Shown here: in pieces, positions 54,056 to 62,596 of the stretch | How positions within the stretch are numbered: position 1 is the stretch's first letter | How the letters are laid out: each line of letters opens with the position of its first letter | Assembly: GCA_021323865.1 (NCBI GenBank) | Contig: JAJPKF010000024.1 | Coordinates: 90,270-154,269, forward strand | DNA length: 64,000 nt | Reading direction: 5' to 3' | Origin: Pseudomonadota bacterium | GTDB lineage: Bacteria; Chloroflexota; UBA5177; JAJPKF01 | Program-made: the position numbers and the translations under genes | The notes under the pieces: generated by a model | Told to the model about the DNA's origin: nothing | The model's input: only the letters and a program-made list of their open reading frames with translations | Databases searched by the model: none

Positions 54056-54286
54056 GTTAGTGCGCCAATCTGCGGGATAGTAGAACTCTGCCAAGCGGTC
54101 TAGGGCCCTGAGCGCTTCGTCGGACGGGTAAGGGAACGAGTACTGCTCAGCGAGTGAGCGCAGTGTGTCCTCCGGCTCCGACAGTCTGTCCCATACCAGG
54201 CGGGCCAGTACCCCGAATCCAAGGTGAAGATCCCGCAGCAGTTGGCTGCGCTTTGCGACGGCTGACTCTGTACTTCCATGTTTCAT
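53960..54286 (-). CDS. 108-aa hypothetical protein at the right end of the IS
   Basis: Begins MKHGSTESAVAKRSQLLRDL and continues helical (HLGFGVLARLVWDRLSEPED, DEALRALDRLAEFYYPADW). The first ~85 residues read like a real protein, but the last part overlaps the HNH gene by 96 bases in antisense. Could be a small partner or immunity-like gene of the passenger, or a chance frame. Confidence 0.4.
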   Translation of the reverse strand: MKHGSTESAVAKRSQLLRDLHLGFGVLARLVWDRLSEPEDTLRSLAEQYSFPYPSDEALRALDRLAEFYYPADWRTNSPRIEGTDTHRSVSKVEDVAVRYGHTLGPND

Positions 54287-54316
54287 CTATCGTTACCTCT
54301 GTGTCAAGTAGATAAT

Positions 54317-54332
54317 ATCGATGGATATCAAT
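54317..54332. promoter_or_regulatory. ArsR-type box, right copy
   Basis: ATCGAT-GGAT-ATCAAT at the right junction; ATCG comes from the IS repeat and the rest from the target duplication and original flank. It lies ~130 bases before the arsC start, with no other dyad seen in the gap. Confidence 0.5.
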
Positions 54333-54460
54333 GCAATCGCTCTCGAGTTGGTGCACCGCGCTAGCCTTCAGAGGAACCGCAAGGAAAGGGACGACGTGCC
54401 GTCAGTGCACGCGGTCAGGTTTGAATTGAGCCACACGAACGTTGGAGTGAGGCAGGTCCC

Positions 54461-54901
54461 TTGATTCACCGCCCCCGTGTCCTGATTCTCTGTACGCACA
54501 ACAGTGCGCGAAGTCAGATGGCCGAAGGCATTCTGCGGCACCTGAGCCGCGGCTCGGTGGATGTGTTCAGCGCCGGCAGCCAGCCGAGCATCGTGAAGCC
54601 TGAGGCGGTGGCGGCGATGGCCCGCATGAACATCGACATCACCCACCAGCGTTCAAAGTCGATGGATGCGCTCAGGGACGACTTGTTTGACTACGTCGTT
54701 ACGGTCTGCGACAGCGTTCGGGAGGTGTGTCCCGTCTTTCCCGGCGCTCCGGAGCGGATTCATTGGAGCCTTCCCGACCCTTCGGATGTGGAGGGTGAGA
54801 CGGAGCGCGCCCGCGCATTCGACCGAACCGCGCTCGAGCTTACGCGGCGCATTCGTCATCTGCTGAAGAAGATTGAGCGCGACGAGTCTTCCCAGCGGTG
54901 A
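54461..54901 (+). CDS. arsC: arsenate reductase, low-molecular-weight phosphatase type
   Basis: 146 residues from TTG 54461. P-loop CTHNSARSQMAEG is the CX5RS motif of thioredoxin/mycothiol-linked ArsC; WSLPDPSDV near residue 105 is the catalytic Asp loop. The redox Cys in VVTVCDSVREVCPVF matches the triad of this type. Arsenate is reduced to arsenite, which leaves through the aquaporin encoded next (4-base GTGA overlap) or is methylated by ArsM. Confidence 0.93.
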   Translation: MIHRPRVLILCTHNSARSQMAEGILRHLSRGSVDVFSAGSQPSIVKPEAVAAMARMNIDITHQRSKSMDALRDDLFDYVVTVCDSVREVCPVFPGAPERIHWSLPDPSDVEGETERARAFDRTALELTRRIRHLLKKIERDESSQR

Positions 54902-55623
54902 GCTCGCGGGACGTGGAGGGCTCGGGCGAAGCGGCTGGATGGGGCGCATCTGGGTATTGGCAGGCACTGGTCGCGGAAACGGTCGGCACATTTGCGCTCG
55001 TCTTCGCGGGATGCGGCGCGATCGTGATCGATGCCGTCACCCACGGACAGGTCACGCACGTCGGCATCGCGATCACCTTTGGTTTGGTGATCGCAACCAT
55101 GATCTATGCGACGGGACACATCTCGGGGGCGCACCTCAATCCGGCCGTGACCCTCGCGTTCTCGGCGACTCGCCACTTTCCGATCGAAAGGGTACCGGCA
55201 TATTGGGCGGCGCAGCTTGGAGGCGCATCCGCGGCGGCGCTCTTGTTGCGGGCAATGTTCGGCACCGCCGCCTCGGTCGGAGCGACGGTGCCTCGTGGGA
55301 GTGACGGCCAGTCGTTCGTGCTCGAGGTTGTGCTGACGTTTTTCCTTATGTTTGTCATCATGGCGGTCGCGACCGATACCCGTGCCGTCGGCGAAGCGGC
55401 GGCATTGGCGATCGGCGGGACCGTGCTGTTGGATGCCATGTTCGGCGGCCCCATCAGTGGTGCGTCGATGAATCCGGCTCGTTCCTTTGGTCCCGCGCTC
55501 GCATCCATGAACTGGTCTCACTATTGGATCTACGTCGCGGCCCCAGGGTTGGGAGCGCTGGCAGCCGCCGGCCTCTATCGTGCGCTCCGCAGCGGTCACA
55601 GCTCGGGAGATCCGATCCAGTAA
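54898..55623 (+). CDS. MIP-family aquaporin/aquaglyceroporin (arsenite channel by context)
   Basis: 241 residues, six membrane helices and two NPA half-helices (HISGAHLNPAVTLAF and PISGASMNPARSFGP). Coupled by overlap to arsC. As with AqpS in Sinorhizobium, the channel would let arsenite run out of the cell down its gradient after arsenate reduction; no ArsB or Acr3 pump is in the window. GTG start at 54898. Confidence 0.93.
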   Translation: MSSRDVEGSGEAAGWGASGYWQALVAETVGTFALVFAGCGAIVIDAVTHGQVTHVGIAITFGLVIATMIYATGHISGAHLNPAVTLAFSATRHFPIERVPAYWAAQLGGASAAALLLRAMFGTAASVGATVPRGSDGQSFVLEVVLTFFLMFVIMAVATDTRAVGEAAALAIGGTVLLDAMFGGPISGASMNPARSFGPALASMNWSHYWIYVAAPGLGALAAAGLYRALRSGHSSGDPIQ

Positions 55624-55762
55624 CGCCGCCCGTCGATCGATTTCTCGTCCGACTTGACGGCGATCGAACCGGAACCACGTTTGCACGCGGGTAAGCCATG
55701 GTCGTAGCATCCGCCTGGCTGCTCTTGACAGTTGGACGGAGGAATCTTCGACTGCTTGTCGG

Positions 55763-57103
55763 ATGTGGCGAAGAGATTCAGGCAGCCGGGAACAGGCAGG
55801 GAATTGCAGGGTTAGGAGAAGCGCTCCCGGCCCGAATCACCTCAACAATGTGTCCTGCACCTCGAACCGGGCAGCTCCGTCGGCGCCGGCCGTCTTGTGC
55901 GCGGTCACCGACGACGACGGCGGTAACGTCGCCGTCTCGACGACGCCCTGGAAGGCGTCCTCCTGGATGGCATCAGGGAACGTGCTGGGGTACCCGCCCG
56001 GCTACCAGACGCAGATCAACGGCATCTCCTGCCCAAACACGTCGACGTGTGTGGGATTGGTGGGCGGCATCGTTTTCTTTTCAACAGCGCCGAACGGCGG
56101 CAGCTGGGACAACTACGTGGCAGCGGTGAACAACGAGATCACGGGAGCCTCCTGTCCGTCCGTCTCCCTGTGCGTCCTGTCCGACAACTTCGGCAACGCG
56201 GTCTTCTCGAGCGAGCCCACTGGCGGCGCGGGCGCATGGCATGTCACAAATCTGGGAGGAGGCGAAGCGGGCGCTGTCCAGCCGCAGTCGACGGCGATAG
56301 CCTGCCCGTCGGTCACGCTGTGCGTCATGGCGGGTACGGTGGAATACAGTGGTGGCTCGGGCCCGTTCGGCGACGCCATGTTCACCTCCGAGAAGCCCAC
56401 CGGCGGCGCATCGTCCTGGAAGGCGGCGATCCTCGTACCCTCCCAGCAAAGCGGGTTCCAGTCAATCTCGTGTCCTTCGACGCACCTGTGCATCGCGGTA
56501 TCTGCGTACTCCGGCATCTGGCGGTCGACCAACCCGGCCGGTGGTGTCGCCGCTTGGAAGAGCATCCAGGTCGCCGGCGCGAGCTACTTCAACAGCGTGT
56601 CCTGCCCGTCGGTTCACCTCTGCGTGGCCACGGACGCATACAACCAGATCCTGACATCCAGGTCTGCACACCTTGCCGGCAAGGCAGGCACCTGGAGCGT
56701 CACCACCCCTACCGTCGGCGCGGGCTCGCCGGCAGATGTCTCCTGCATCGACCTCAGCGCATCGAAGACGCTTTGTGTGAGCACCGAGGGCGCGGGCGTC
56801 AGCAACATTCTGTGGTCCACCAATCCAACCGGCGGCGCCTCAGCCTGGACGGAAGGCCAGATACCGGTTGGCCGAGGTCTCGAGAGCATGTGGTGCACCA
56901 CGGGCCCGCTCTGTGTTGCCGTTGACCAGGTGAGTAATGTGCTCACGTCGACCAGTCCCGCCAAGGGAGTGGCGACGTGGTCGCTGACGCCCGCCGACTT
57001 CCTGGCCACCAACCTGACGGCCGTGACCTGTGCCGACCGGTCCTTCTGCCTCGCCGGGGACTTCCTGGGCAATGTCATCGTCGGGCGGGCACCCAAGAGC
57101 TAG
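55763..57103 (+). CDS. CPS-LC repeat protein (beta-propeller-like), signal peptide not visible
   Basis: 446 residues with about eight units of the form SCPSxxLCV-(14)-STNPTGGAxAW, e.g. SCPSVSLCVLSDNFGNAVFS and SCPSTHLCIAVSAYSGIW. The paired cysteines point to extracytoplasmic folding with one disulfide per blade. Yet the N-terminus (MWRRDSGSREQAGNCRVRRS) is no signal peptide. Start codons upstream in other frames give a hydrophobic segment (MVVASAWLLLTVG at 55698), so the 5' end may be frameshifted or decayed. Function unknown. Confidence 0.7.
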   Translation: MWRRDSGSREQAGNCRVRRSAPGPNHLNNVSCTSNRAAPSAPAVLCAVTDDDGGNVAVSTTPWKASSWMASGNVLGYPPGYQTQINGISCPNTSTCVGLVGGIVFFSTAPNGGSWDNYVAAVNNEITGASCPSVSLCVLSDNFGNAVFSSEPTGGAGAWHVTNLGGGEAGAVQPQSTAIACPSVTLCVMAGTVEYSGGSGPFGDAMFTSEKPTGGASSWKAAILVPSQQSGFQSISCPSTHLCIAVSAYSGIWRSTNPAGGVAAWKSIQVAGASYFNSVSCPSVHLCVATDAYNQILTSRSAHLAGKAGTWSVTTPTVGAGSPADVSCIDLSASKTLCVSTEGAGVSNILWSTNPTGGASAWTEGQIPVGRGLESMWCTTGPLCVAVDQVSNVLTSTSPAKGVATWSLTPADFLATNLTAVTCADRSFCLAGDFLGNVIVGRAPKS

Positions 57104-57156
57104 GCGAGAGTCGACCCCTCGGCGGCCGGCAGCCCGTCGGTCGCCGAGGCGGGGAG

Positions 57157-57702
57157 TCAGCCGCGCTCGGACATGCCGACGAAGGACTCGAACTTCCGGC
57201 GAAAGTCCTGTTCATCCACCCGTAGCGACTCACGTTCTAGCCGCGGAACCACCTCTTCGAATGCCGACTGAAGGGCGGCCAGATCGACCAGCCCTGCCTG
57301 AAGAAGGCTTTGTACGTCCGCGACGTCGCGGCTCGAGCCGCGCTCGATCTTGGACAACGCGACCGAAACAGGATCAAGCAGGAAGAAGTCCAACCGTCCA
57401 TGCCGCGCGATGAATCGGCTCCGGTCCTGCCAGCCGGCGGGCAAGGGAATGAAGTCGCTGGGCCCCGCCGGCTCGGTGCTGACATCGAGGTGGGCCATCA
57501 CCGCACGGACGGCCGCCGTGAGGTCCCCGTACTCGTCATGGATGTCGGCGGAGTAGTCGATGGCCTCGGTCTCGGAACGAAACCCAAGAAAGACCATCTC
57601 CGCCCCTCCCGCAATGTAAATGCGGCCGGCTCCTCGAAAGCGCCTTCCGAGCTCTTCCATGAATCCCTCGACTGCTGCCTTGCCGACAGGCTTACGGGCC
57701 AT
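57157..57702 (-). CDS. DUF6036-type nucleotidyltransferase-like protein
   Basis: 181 residues: GRIYIAGGAEMVFLGFRSET, EAIDYSADIHDEYGD and a helical C-terminal part with LDFFLLDPVSVALSKIERGS and RDVADVQSLLQAG. This resembles DUF6036/AbiEii-like nucleotidyltransferases, though the DxD site is degenerate (DYSAD). It overlaps the upstream partner gene by 11 bases. Such pairs can behave as toxin-antitoxin units; this is inference. Confidence 0.7.
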   Translation of the reverse strand: MARKPVGKAAVEGFMEELGRRFRGAGRIYIAGGAEMVFLGFRSETEAIDYSADIHDEYGDLTAAVRAVMAHLDVSTEPAGPSDFIPLPAGWQDRSRFIARHGRLDFFLLDPVSVALSKIERGSSRDVADVQSLLQAGLVDLAALQSAFEEVVPRLERESLRVDEQDFRRKFESFVGMSERG

Positions 57703-58261
57703 CGCGCCCGCCCCCGAGACTCGCCGGGTTCTGCCTCGTCAACTCGCGAGCACGCTGACGGATGAGGCACTTGACCGCGTGTTCCCAGCCCTCTTCGTAG
57801 TTGAACGGAAACTCCTGTTCCTCCCGAAGGAGGTCCCCTGCGGCGTGCAGCGCGGCGCGGCCGAAGTCCTCGGCGGGGTCGGGGAGGCCCAAGCGGATGG
57901 CCAGAGGAGGCGCATCGATCCATGGCCGGTCGGGGGCGTAGATGTCCAGCGAGAACTTCCACTCGCGCTGCAGTGAAGCGGCGACAACCACGGTGACGGC
58001 CAGCCGGCGACGGGGTTCCGCGTCAAGGGCTGCGTCCGTCTCGACGACCCGCGCAAGCTCCGGCTGCAGGAGCAAGAGAGCGACGGCGGCATCCTGGAGC
58101 CTCGGGTCGCCGCAGCTCACCAGCTCACGGAGCAGCTCCTGGCCGGTGATCTCAGGCGTGGCATCGGCATCCGCGGGCAGATATCGAATGCCGAGCTGGG
58201 CAAGCGCGGATGCGAGCCGGTCCCACTCGGCATCAGCTCGGGCTCGCTCGTCGGAAATCAC
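57692..58261 (-). CDS. partner protein of the DUF6036 gene
   Basis: 189 residues, mostly helical: MISDERARADAEWDRLASAL, DPRLQDAAVALLLLQPELAR and EEGWEHAVKCLIRQRARELT. No family recognised by motif. It precedes and overlaps the DUF6036 gene. A decayed copy of its 5' portion and promoter lies at ~60626-60860, which suggests a cassette that duplicates. Confidence 0.6.
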   Translation of the reverse strand: MISDERARADAEWDRLASALAQLGIRYLPADADATPEITGQELLRELVSCGDPRLQDAAVALLLLQPELARVVETDAALDAEPRRRLAVTVVVAASLQREWKFSLDIYAPDRPWIDAPPLAIRLGLPDPAEDFGRAALHAAGDLLREEQEFPFNYEEGWEHAVKCLIRQRARELTRQNPASLGGGRDGP

Positions 58262-58403
58262 GGCATGGTCGTCATAGCTACCCGATTATTAGAGGTAGTC
58301 GCAACGCTTCGCGGCGGGCCAGCGAAGGCTCCGAACGACGAGCGGATGGTCGCCCGGAAGGCTGAACCCCCACGGGCGACCGCCGTCAAACAGCAGCCCC
58401 GGC

Positions 58404-58523
58404 TAGGACGGCAGCTTGAAGTCGAAGCTGGTCTCGACGACACAGGAACCGTTTCGGTGGCCACAAACCTCCGGCGAAAGTCCTGTTCGTCCAGCCCTAG
58501 CGACTCACGTTTTGAGCCGCGTG
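58404..58523. pseudogene. fragments of PQQ-protein and DUF6036 gene 3' ends
   Basis: Bases 58404-58447 repeat, with few changes, the 3' end of the PQQ-type gene (60940-60990). Bases ~58469-58515 repeat the 3' end of the DUF6036 gene (57196-57241). Both are relics left by duplication or recombination of a cassette. Confidence 0.6.
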
Positions 58524-58527
58524 GGTT

Positions 58528-60426
58528 CTAGGGACTGAACGCTCCGGCCAGGGATATGTCCATCTTGGCCTCGACGATCTTGGCTGTCAACGTCCCCCAG
58601 TTCGCGGAGACCGTAGCGCTGAGCTTCTCGCCGTAGTCGGTGATTCCGGTCTTGTCAACCGTGATGTAGAAGCCGCCCTTGGCGGAGATCGTGAAGGGGC
58701 CGGCAGACCCACCGGCCTTTGGCCCAGCCGTCACCGTGACCTTTCCTGACCCCGGATTGATTTCGACCCCGCCAAAGGCGCTGATCAACCCCTTGGTTGC
58801 CACCTCGAGCTTCACCTTCTCGCAGTTCACCTCGAAGGACACGATCTTCAGCTTGAGCTTGAAGGATACTCCCTTGACGAAATCGGGACAAGCCTTTGCC
58901 GCCTTGAAGGTCGGAACCGGGAAGCCTCCCTTTGATGAAGGAGTGCCCGGCACGCCAACACATATGGACCTCCAGATCCACTCCTCGTTGGCCCAATTCC
59001 AGAGCGAGCCGAACACGACGCTGTAGTACAGCACGTTGAGCGCTTGGTCGATCTCCAGATTGGCATAGTCGTGGAAGGCAGGATTGTAGATGTTGGCGTC
59101 GAGCCCCGTGGCGTAGTGGGAGTAGGCCTGATAAAGCCGTGCGGTGTACATGTCGAGCTGGTGCATGAGATTGAGGAAAGCCGCGTGCTTTCGCGTGGTT
59201 CCGGACGTGCACGTCGCCTTGAGCTGCTTTTCGTCTTTGATCGTCTGGGTCCACTTGATGACCTGCACGCCCCAGAAGTCCTGGGTCATGTTGGCGGCCT
59301 CGGTCTGGAGTCCGAGCATCTTCTTATAGAGACGGGCGAGCTTTGGCTCCTGAAAGGCCGTGAGAATCGCCAGGTGTATGCTGTCGACGCGGTCCCGGCT
59401 GATCGCCGGCAAGTTGAACGGCAGGTGGATCGCCGCCATCTGGTTGGAGATGCCCTGTGCCTGATCGAAACCCTGGGTCTGGATGGCCTGATATTTGGCA
59501 TGGAGGCCGACCGCCTGCACAGGGCTGCGCGGCCACTTGACATTGGGCATGTCCATGGTCGTACCGGCCGACAGGTCGAAGATGTCGCGCGGGTTGGCCT
59601 GGAGGCTGCCCTCGCCCTGCACGTTGGGTATGTCGTTGCCCCGATAGCCGTCCCGACGCAGACCGGCGGCGAGGAATCGGACCGCCTGGCTGGTCTTGCC
59701 CTGACAGTTGAGCGCCTCAGCCAGATTGTCGTCGGCCTCGACGAGCGTGGGCGAAACCTGAATTGCTTGCTTGAGGAGGGGCTGGGCCATGCCAAAGTGA
59801 CCGAGAGCTATCAGCGCGTACGCCCGATCGTTCTTGGCTACCGTGGCGTCGCTGATGCCCAGCGGGCCCGGCCGGGAGTCCTTCAACTTGGCGGCCGCGT
59901 TTAGGAATGCCAGAGCGTCGTTTGGGCGTCCGACCTGGGTAAGCACAGTCGAAGCATTGACGAGGTAAGCCGGAACCGTCGGTTGGTCCCTATGAGCGGC
60001 GAGGAGTGATGCCAGCGCGAGGCCGGGGGAACCCGCGACTTCGCCCTGGAGAGCGGTCGACGAAGCAATTCCAGAGCCCGTGCCGTCGCCGCTTTTATCG
60101 AACTGACTCAAAGCCTGCCCGCCGGCCTTCCGTTTGAGGAAGGCGTACGCGTCGGACACCGCTTGACCCAGGGACAGGGACTTGATCGGTTGATTCGCGG
60201 CAGGGCATTGGGAGACATCGGCAGCAAGGCGTGCCCGGAGCAGCGATGGGGTTGGGACGACCGTGGAGTCGCTGAAGGCATAGGTAACAGCCGGCGGAGC
60301 GGGCGCAGCCTGAGCAGTGAAAACGCCGGAGGAGAGAACGGCGAGCACTGATGCGAGCAAGAGCAGTACGTGTCGATGATGGGACGGCAACCGGTGTACC
60401 GAAACCCAGCGCAGAATGAAACCCAC
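58528..60426 (-). CDS. secreted TPR-containing protein
   Basis: 632 residues. Signal peptide HVLLLLASVLAVLSSGVFTAQA. Residues ~150-280 form tetratricopeptide-like helices (NASTVLTQVGRPNDALAFLN, AYALIALGHFGMAQPLLKQA, DDNLAEALNCQGKTSQAVRF). A long helical middle follows, and a beta-rich C-terminal part of ~130 residues (SFKLKLKIVSFEVNCEKVKL...GSGKVTVTAGPKAGGSAGPF). No enzyme motif. Probably an extracellular scaffold or surface protein; the partner is unknown. Confidence 0.75.
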   Translation of the reverse strand: MGFILRWVSVHRLPSHHRHVLLLLASVLAVLSSGVFTAQAAPAPPAVTYAFSDSTVVPTPSLLRARLAADVSQCPAANQPIKSLSLGQAVSDAYAFLKRKAGGQALSQFDKSGDGTGSGIASSTALQGEVAGSPGLALASLLAAHRDQPTVPAYLVNASTVLTQVGRPNDALAFLNAAAKLKDSRPGPLGISDATVAKNDRAYALIALGHFGMAQPLLKQAIQVSPTLVEADDNLAEALNCQGKTSQAVRFLAAGLRRDGYRGNDIPNVQGEGSLQANPRDIFDLSAGTTMDMPNVKWPRSPVQAVGLHAKYQAIQTQGFDQAQGISNQMAAIHLPFNLPAISRDRVDSIHLAILTAFQEPKLARLYKKMLGLQTEAANMTQDFWGVQVIKWTQTIKDEKQLKATCTSGTTRKHAAFLNLMHQLDMYTARLYQAYSHYATGLDANIYNPAFHDYANLEIDQALNVLYYSVVFGSLWNWANEEWIWRSICVGVPGTPSSKGGFPVPTFKAAKACPDFVKGVSFKLKLKIVSFEVNCEKVKLEVATKGLISAFGGVEINPGSGKVTVTAGPKAGGSAGPFTISAKGGFYITVDKTGITDYGEKLSATVSANWGTLTAKIVEAKMDISLAGAFSP

Positions 60427-60939
60427 CGTTTCTGATCCTCCGAGGGAAAAACTGTTTGGGTTCTCGACCGACGAAAATTGCGTTGACGTTTCCAGCTTAC
60501 GAACTTCCCTCCGCGCTGCACAAGCCCATGAGCCGGCTTGGCATCATCGCAGGGGATGGCGGAGACATCGACCCCTCTTGAGGTGAAAAGGAATTGCGGG
60601 GACGTGTGCAGTTGAGGAGACCGACCGCGGCATCCTCGAGCCGCGGATGGCCAGGCTCATCAGCTCAGAGAGCAGCGCCGTGCCCGAAATGTCGGCGCGG
60701 CGTCGCCACGGGCGGGCAGATATCGAATGCCGAGCTGGGTATCAGGCCGAACTCGAGCCGGTCCCCGCTGGGCATCAGCTCGGACGTGCCCATCGGAAAT
60801 CAGGGCATGGCCGTCATGACTATCCGATTAGTGGAGCTAGCCGGAACCCTTCGGGCACGGACGGCCAGCTTTCTAAACGAGTGACGATCACCGTCCGGGA
60901 GGCTGAACCTTCCGGTCGACTCCGGTCGAGCAGCTGTAG
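60427..60939. pseudogene. decayed copy of the 57692-58261 gene 5' region within an intergenic stretch
   Basis: Bases ~60626-60860 align with 58086-58312 (shared GCAGATATCGAATGCCGAGC, GGCATCAGCTCGG, CATCGGAAATCA). Indels break the frame. The rest of the gap holds nothing recognisable except the promoter side of the TPR gene. Confidence 0.65.
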
Positions 60940-62193
60940 CTAGGACGGCAGCTTGAAGTCGAAGTTGCTCTCGACGACATTCGAACCCACGATGGCGGGA
61001 TAGGTCGGGCCGTAGGTCCCCAGGCCGGTGATGACGGCAACTCGGTGGCCATTGCCTACCGAATAGGCGAAGATGTCCGACGCGGAGTCCTCGGCGTAGA
61101 GAAGGCCGTTCGCCACCGACGGAAACTCGGCAGAGTAGCCGTAGGTAAAGAACTGCCACTTGGGCTTCCCGGTGTTGAGATCGATTGCCTCTCCGGCCGG
61201 GTTGGCACCGTGAGGGCCGGTGCCGAGGCCCGTCTCGAACACCAGACCGTACGCCGCGGACATGCCATTTGCGCCTCCGGCACTCTGAACATATCCCTGG
61301 GTGTAGGTCCAGCGGATGTGACCAGTGGTGTGGCTGACGCAGATGACTCGCAGGTTGGTCAATAGCAGCACGTGGCCGTGGCTGACCTCGACGGTCACGG
61401 GTCCGGATTTGTCGACGGGATGGCCGGACCCCGGGTTCAGACTTTGGGAGTGCCAAAGGAGCTTGCCATGAGCGGCGCCGACCGCGTAGAGGTACTGGCT
61501 GTGCGAGCTCACGAAGACCATCCCGCCATACACCGCCGGCGTGATGGAGTTCATGTAGAGCTCACAGCCCTTGATCCCCTTGGGGCACCGCTCGATGGTC
61601 GTCGCCCAGAGGAGATGCCCGATATCGGGACGGAAGGCCAGCAGGCGGTTGAAGGAGGTGACATACACGGCCTTGCCGGCAACGGTCGGCCAGGATAGCG
61701 ATGGGCCGCTGACCGACCAGCGCGTCTTGCCACTGGTTGGATTGAGGGCGACCAGCCGGTTGGGCGCGGTCTTGTCGGTGGCGAAGAGCGTGCCGTTGAG
61801 GTATGCCGGATCCGTGAGGCCACTCCAGGGGACGGACCAGTTCAGTTTGCCGGTGCCAAGTGCGACCGAAACCAGCTTGCCGTTCGTCGTGAAGAACACC
61901 GAGCCGGCTGCCACGATGTCGTCGCCCTGCTGCGTGCCGGCTCCGTAGCTCCAGTGCTTCACGAGGGTCGACACGTTGTGGGCGTCGATCTGTTTGGCTC
62001 GATAGTTCCAGCCGGCGTGGGTGGGGCCGTATCCGAACTGCGGCCAGGAGACATCGGCGGAGGCGCCATGCGCGACATCACCTCGATGGAAGGCCTGCGC
62101 GGAAACAGCCCCGCCCGCCAGGAGTACACAGGTCGCGCCAATAACCGCGAAGATGCGCGAATACCGACGGAACGTCGCTGACATGACTACCAC
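60940..62193 (-). CDS. secreted PQQ-type beta-propeller protein
   Basis: 417 residues. Signal peptide FAVIGATCVLLAGGAVSAQA. Repeated WSV/W-(x)-GL and LxALNPxxGKxxW units (GTGKLNWSVPWSGLT, RLVALNPTSGKTRWSVSGP, DLNTGKPKWQFFTYG) are the tryptophan-docking motifs of PQQ-binding-like propellers. No cofactor or active-site residues are evident, so it is likely a structural or ligand-binding propeller outside the cell. Confidence 0.85.
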   Translation of the reverse strand: MVVMSATFRRYSRIFAVIGATCVLLAGGAVSAQAFHRGDVAHGASADVSWPQFGYGPTHAGWNYRAKQIDAHNVSTLVKHWSYGAGTQQGDDIVAAGSVFFTTNGKLVSVALGTGKLNWSVPWSGLTDPAYLNGTLFATDKTAPNRLVALNPTSGKTRWSVSGPSLSWPTVAGKAVYVTSFNRLLAFRPDIGHLLWATTIERCPKGIKGCELYMNSITPAVYGGMVFVSSHSQYLYAVGAAHGKLLWHSQSLNPGSGHPVDKSGPVTVEVSHGHVLLLTNLRVICVSHTTGHIRWTYTQGYVQSAGGANGMSAAYGLVFETGLGTGPHGANPAGEAIDLNTGKPKWQFFTYGYSAEFPSVANGLLYAEDSASDIFAYSVGNGHRVAVITGLGTYGPTYPAIVGSNVVESNFDFKLPS

Positions 62194-62596
62194 CTTCGTT
62201 CGACAATCGGGAACGACTTCTAATGGCGGAAGTCACGCAGGGATCTGCCCGTACCTAACGGTAGCACTGTCAGGCCGCGTCTTCTGAGCGCTTTAGGCCG
62301 GACGCAGTTCTCCTTCGCTCCGGGCATTATGGCGCTCGGTGTCTCGGAACACTCGGTGGCGAATCATAACGCTTGGATGCTCAAGGCAGCCGCCGCGTGC
62401 CGCTGCTGTGACGCTCGGGTAACGCCTCGTGTGGTATGTTCTGACCGATATCAGGTGGTGAGAGCGCCGCCATAGGATTCGACGTGTCAGAGCTCCCAAT
62501 TCAGACCGACGGTGCCCAGAGCCGGGCCTTTACCGTCTGACCTGATGTGGCGACGGAGGCCGGGGGTATCGCGACCGTTTGAAAAGGAGTCGTCAC
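62194..62596. other. divergent intergenic region
   Basis: 403 bases between the PQQ-type gene (minus) and the TIG-repeat gene (plus). Both promoters must lie here, but no clear consensus pair, repeat or RNA gene was recognised. Confidence 0.5.

Larger units (their letters stand above)
52015..54320 (+). mobile_element. IS1595-family insertion sequence with passenger genes
   Basis: 2306 bases bounded by perfect 24-bp terminal inverted repeats (52015-52038 and 54297-54320; outer end CGATATTATCTACTTGACAC). The flanks carry an 8-bp target duplication ATGGATAT (52007-52014 and 54321-54328), as usual for IS1595. It encodes an ISXO2-like DDE transposase and an HNH-type passenger, plus small frames, and separates arsR-arsM from arsC-aquaporin. 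Confidence 0.9.

Noticed and set aside
52015..54320. The 26-bp shared end sequence taken whole as terminal repeat
   Set aside because: Only a start at C 52015 gives both matching ends and a family-typical 8-bp target duplication; the two outermost shared bases belong to the duplication.
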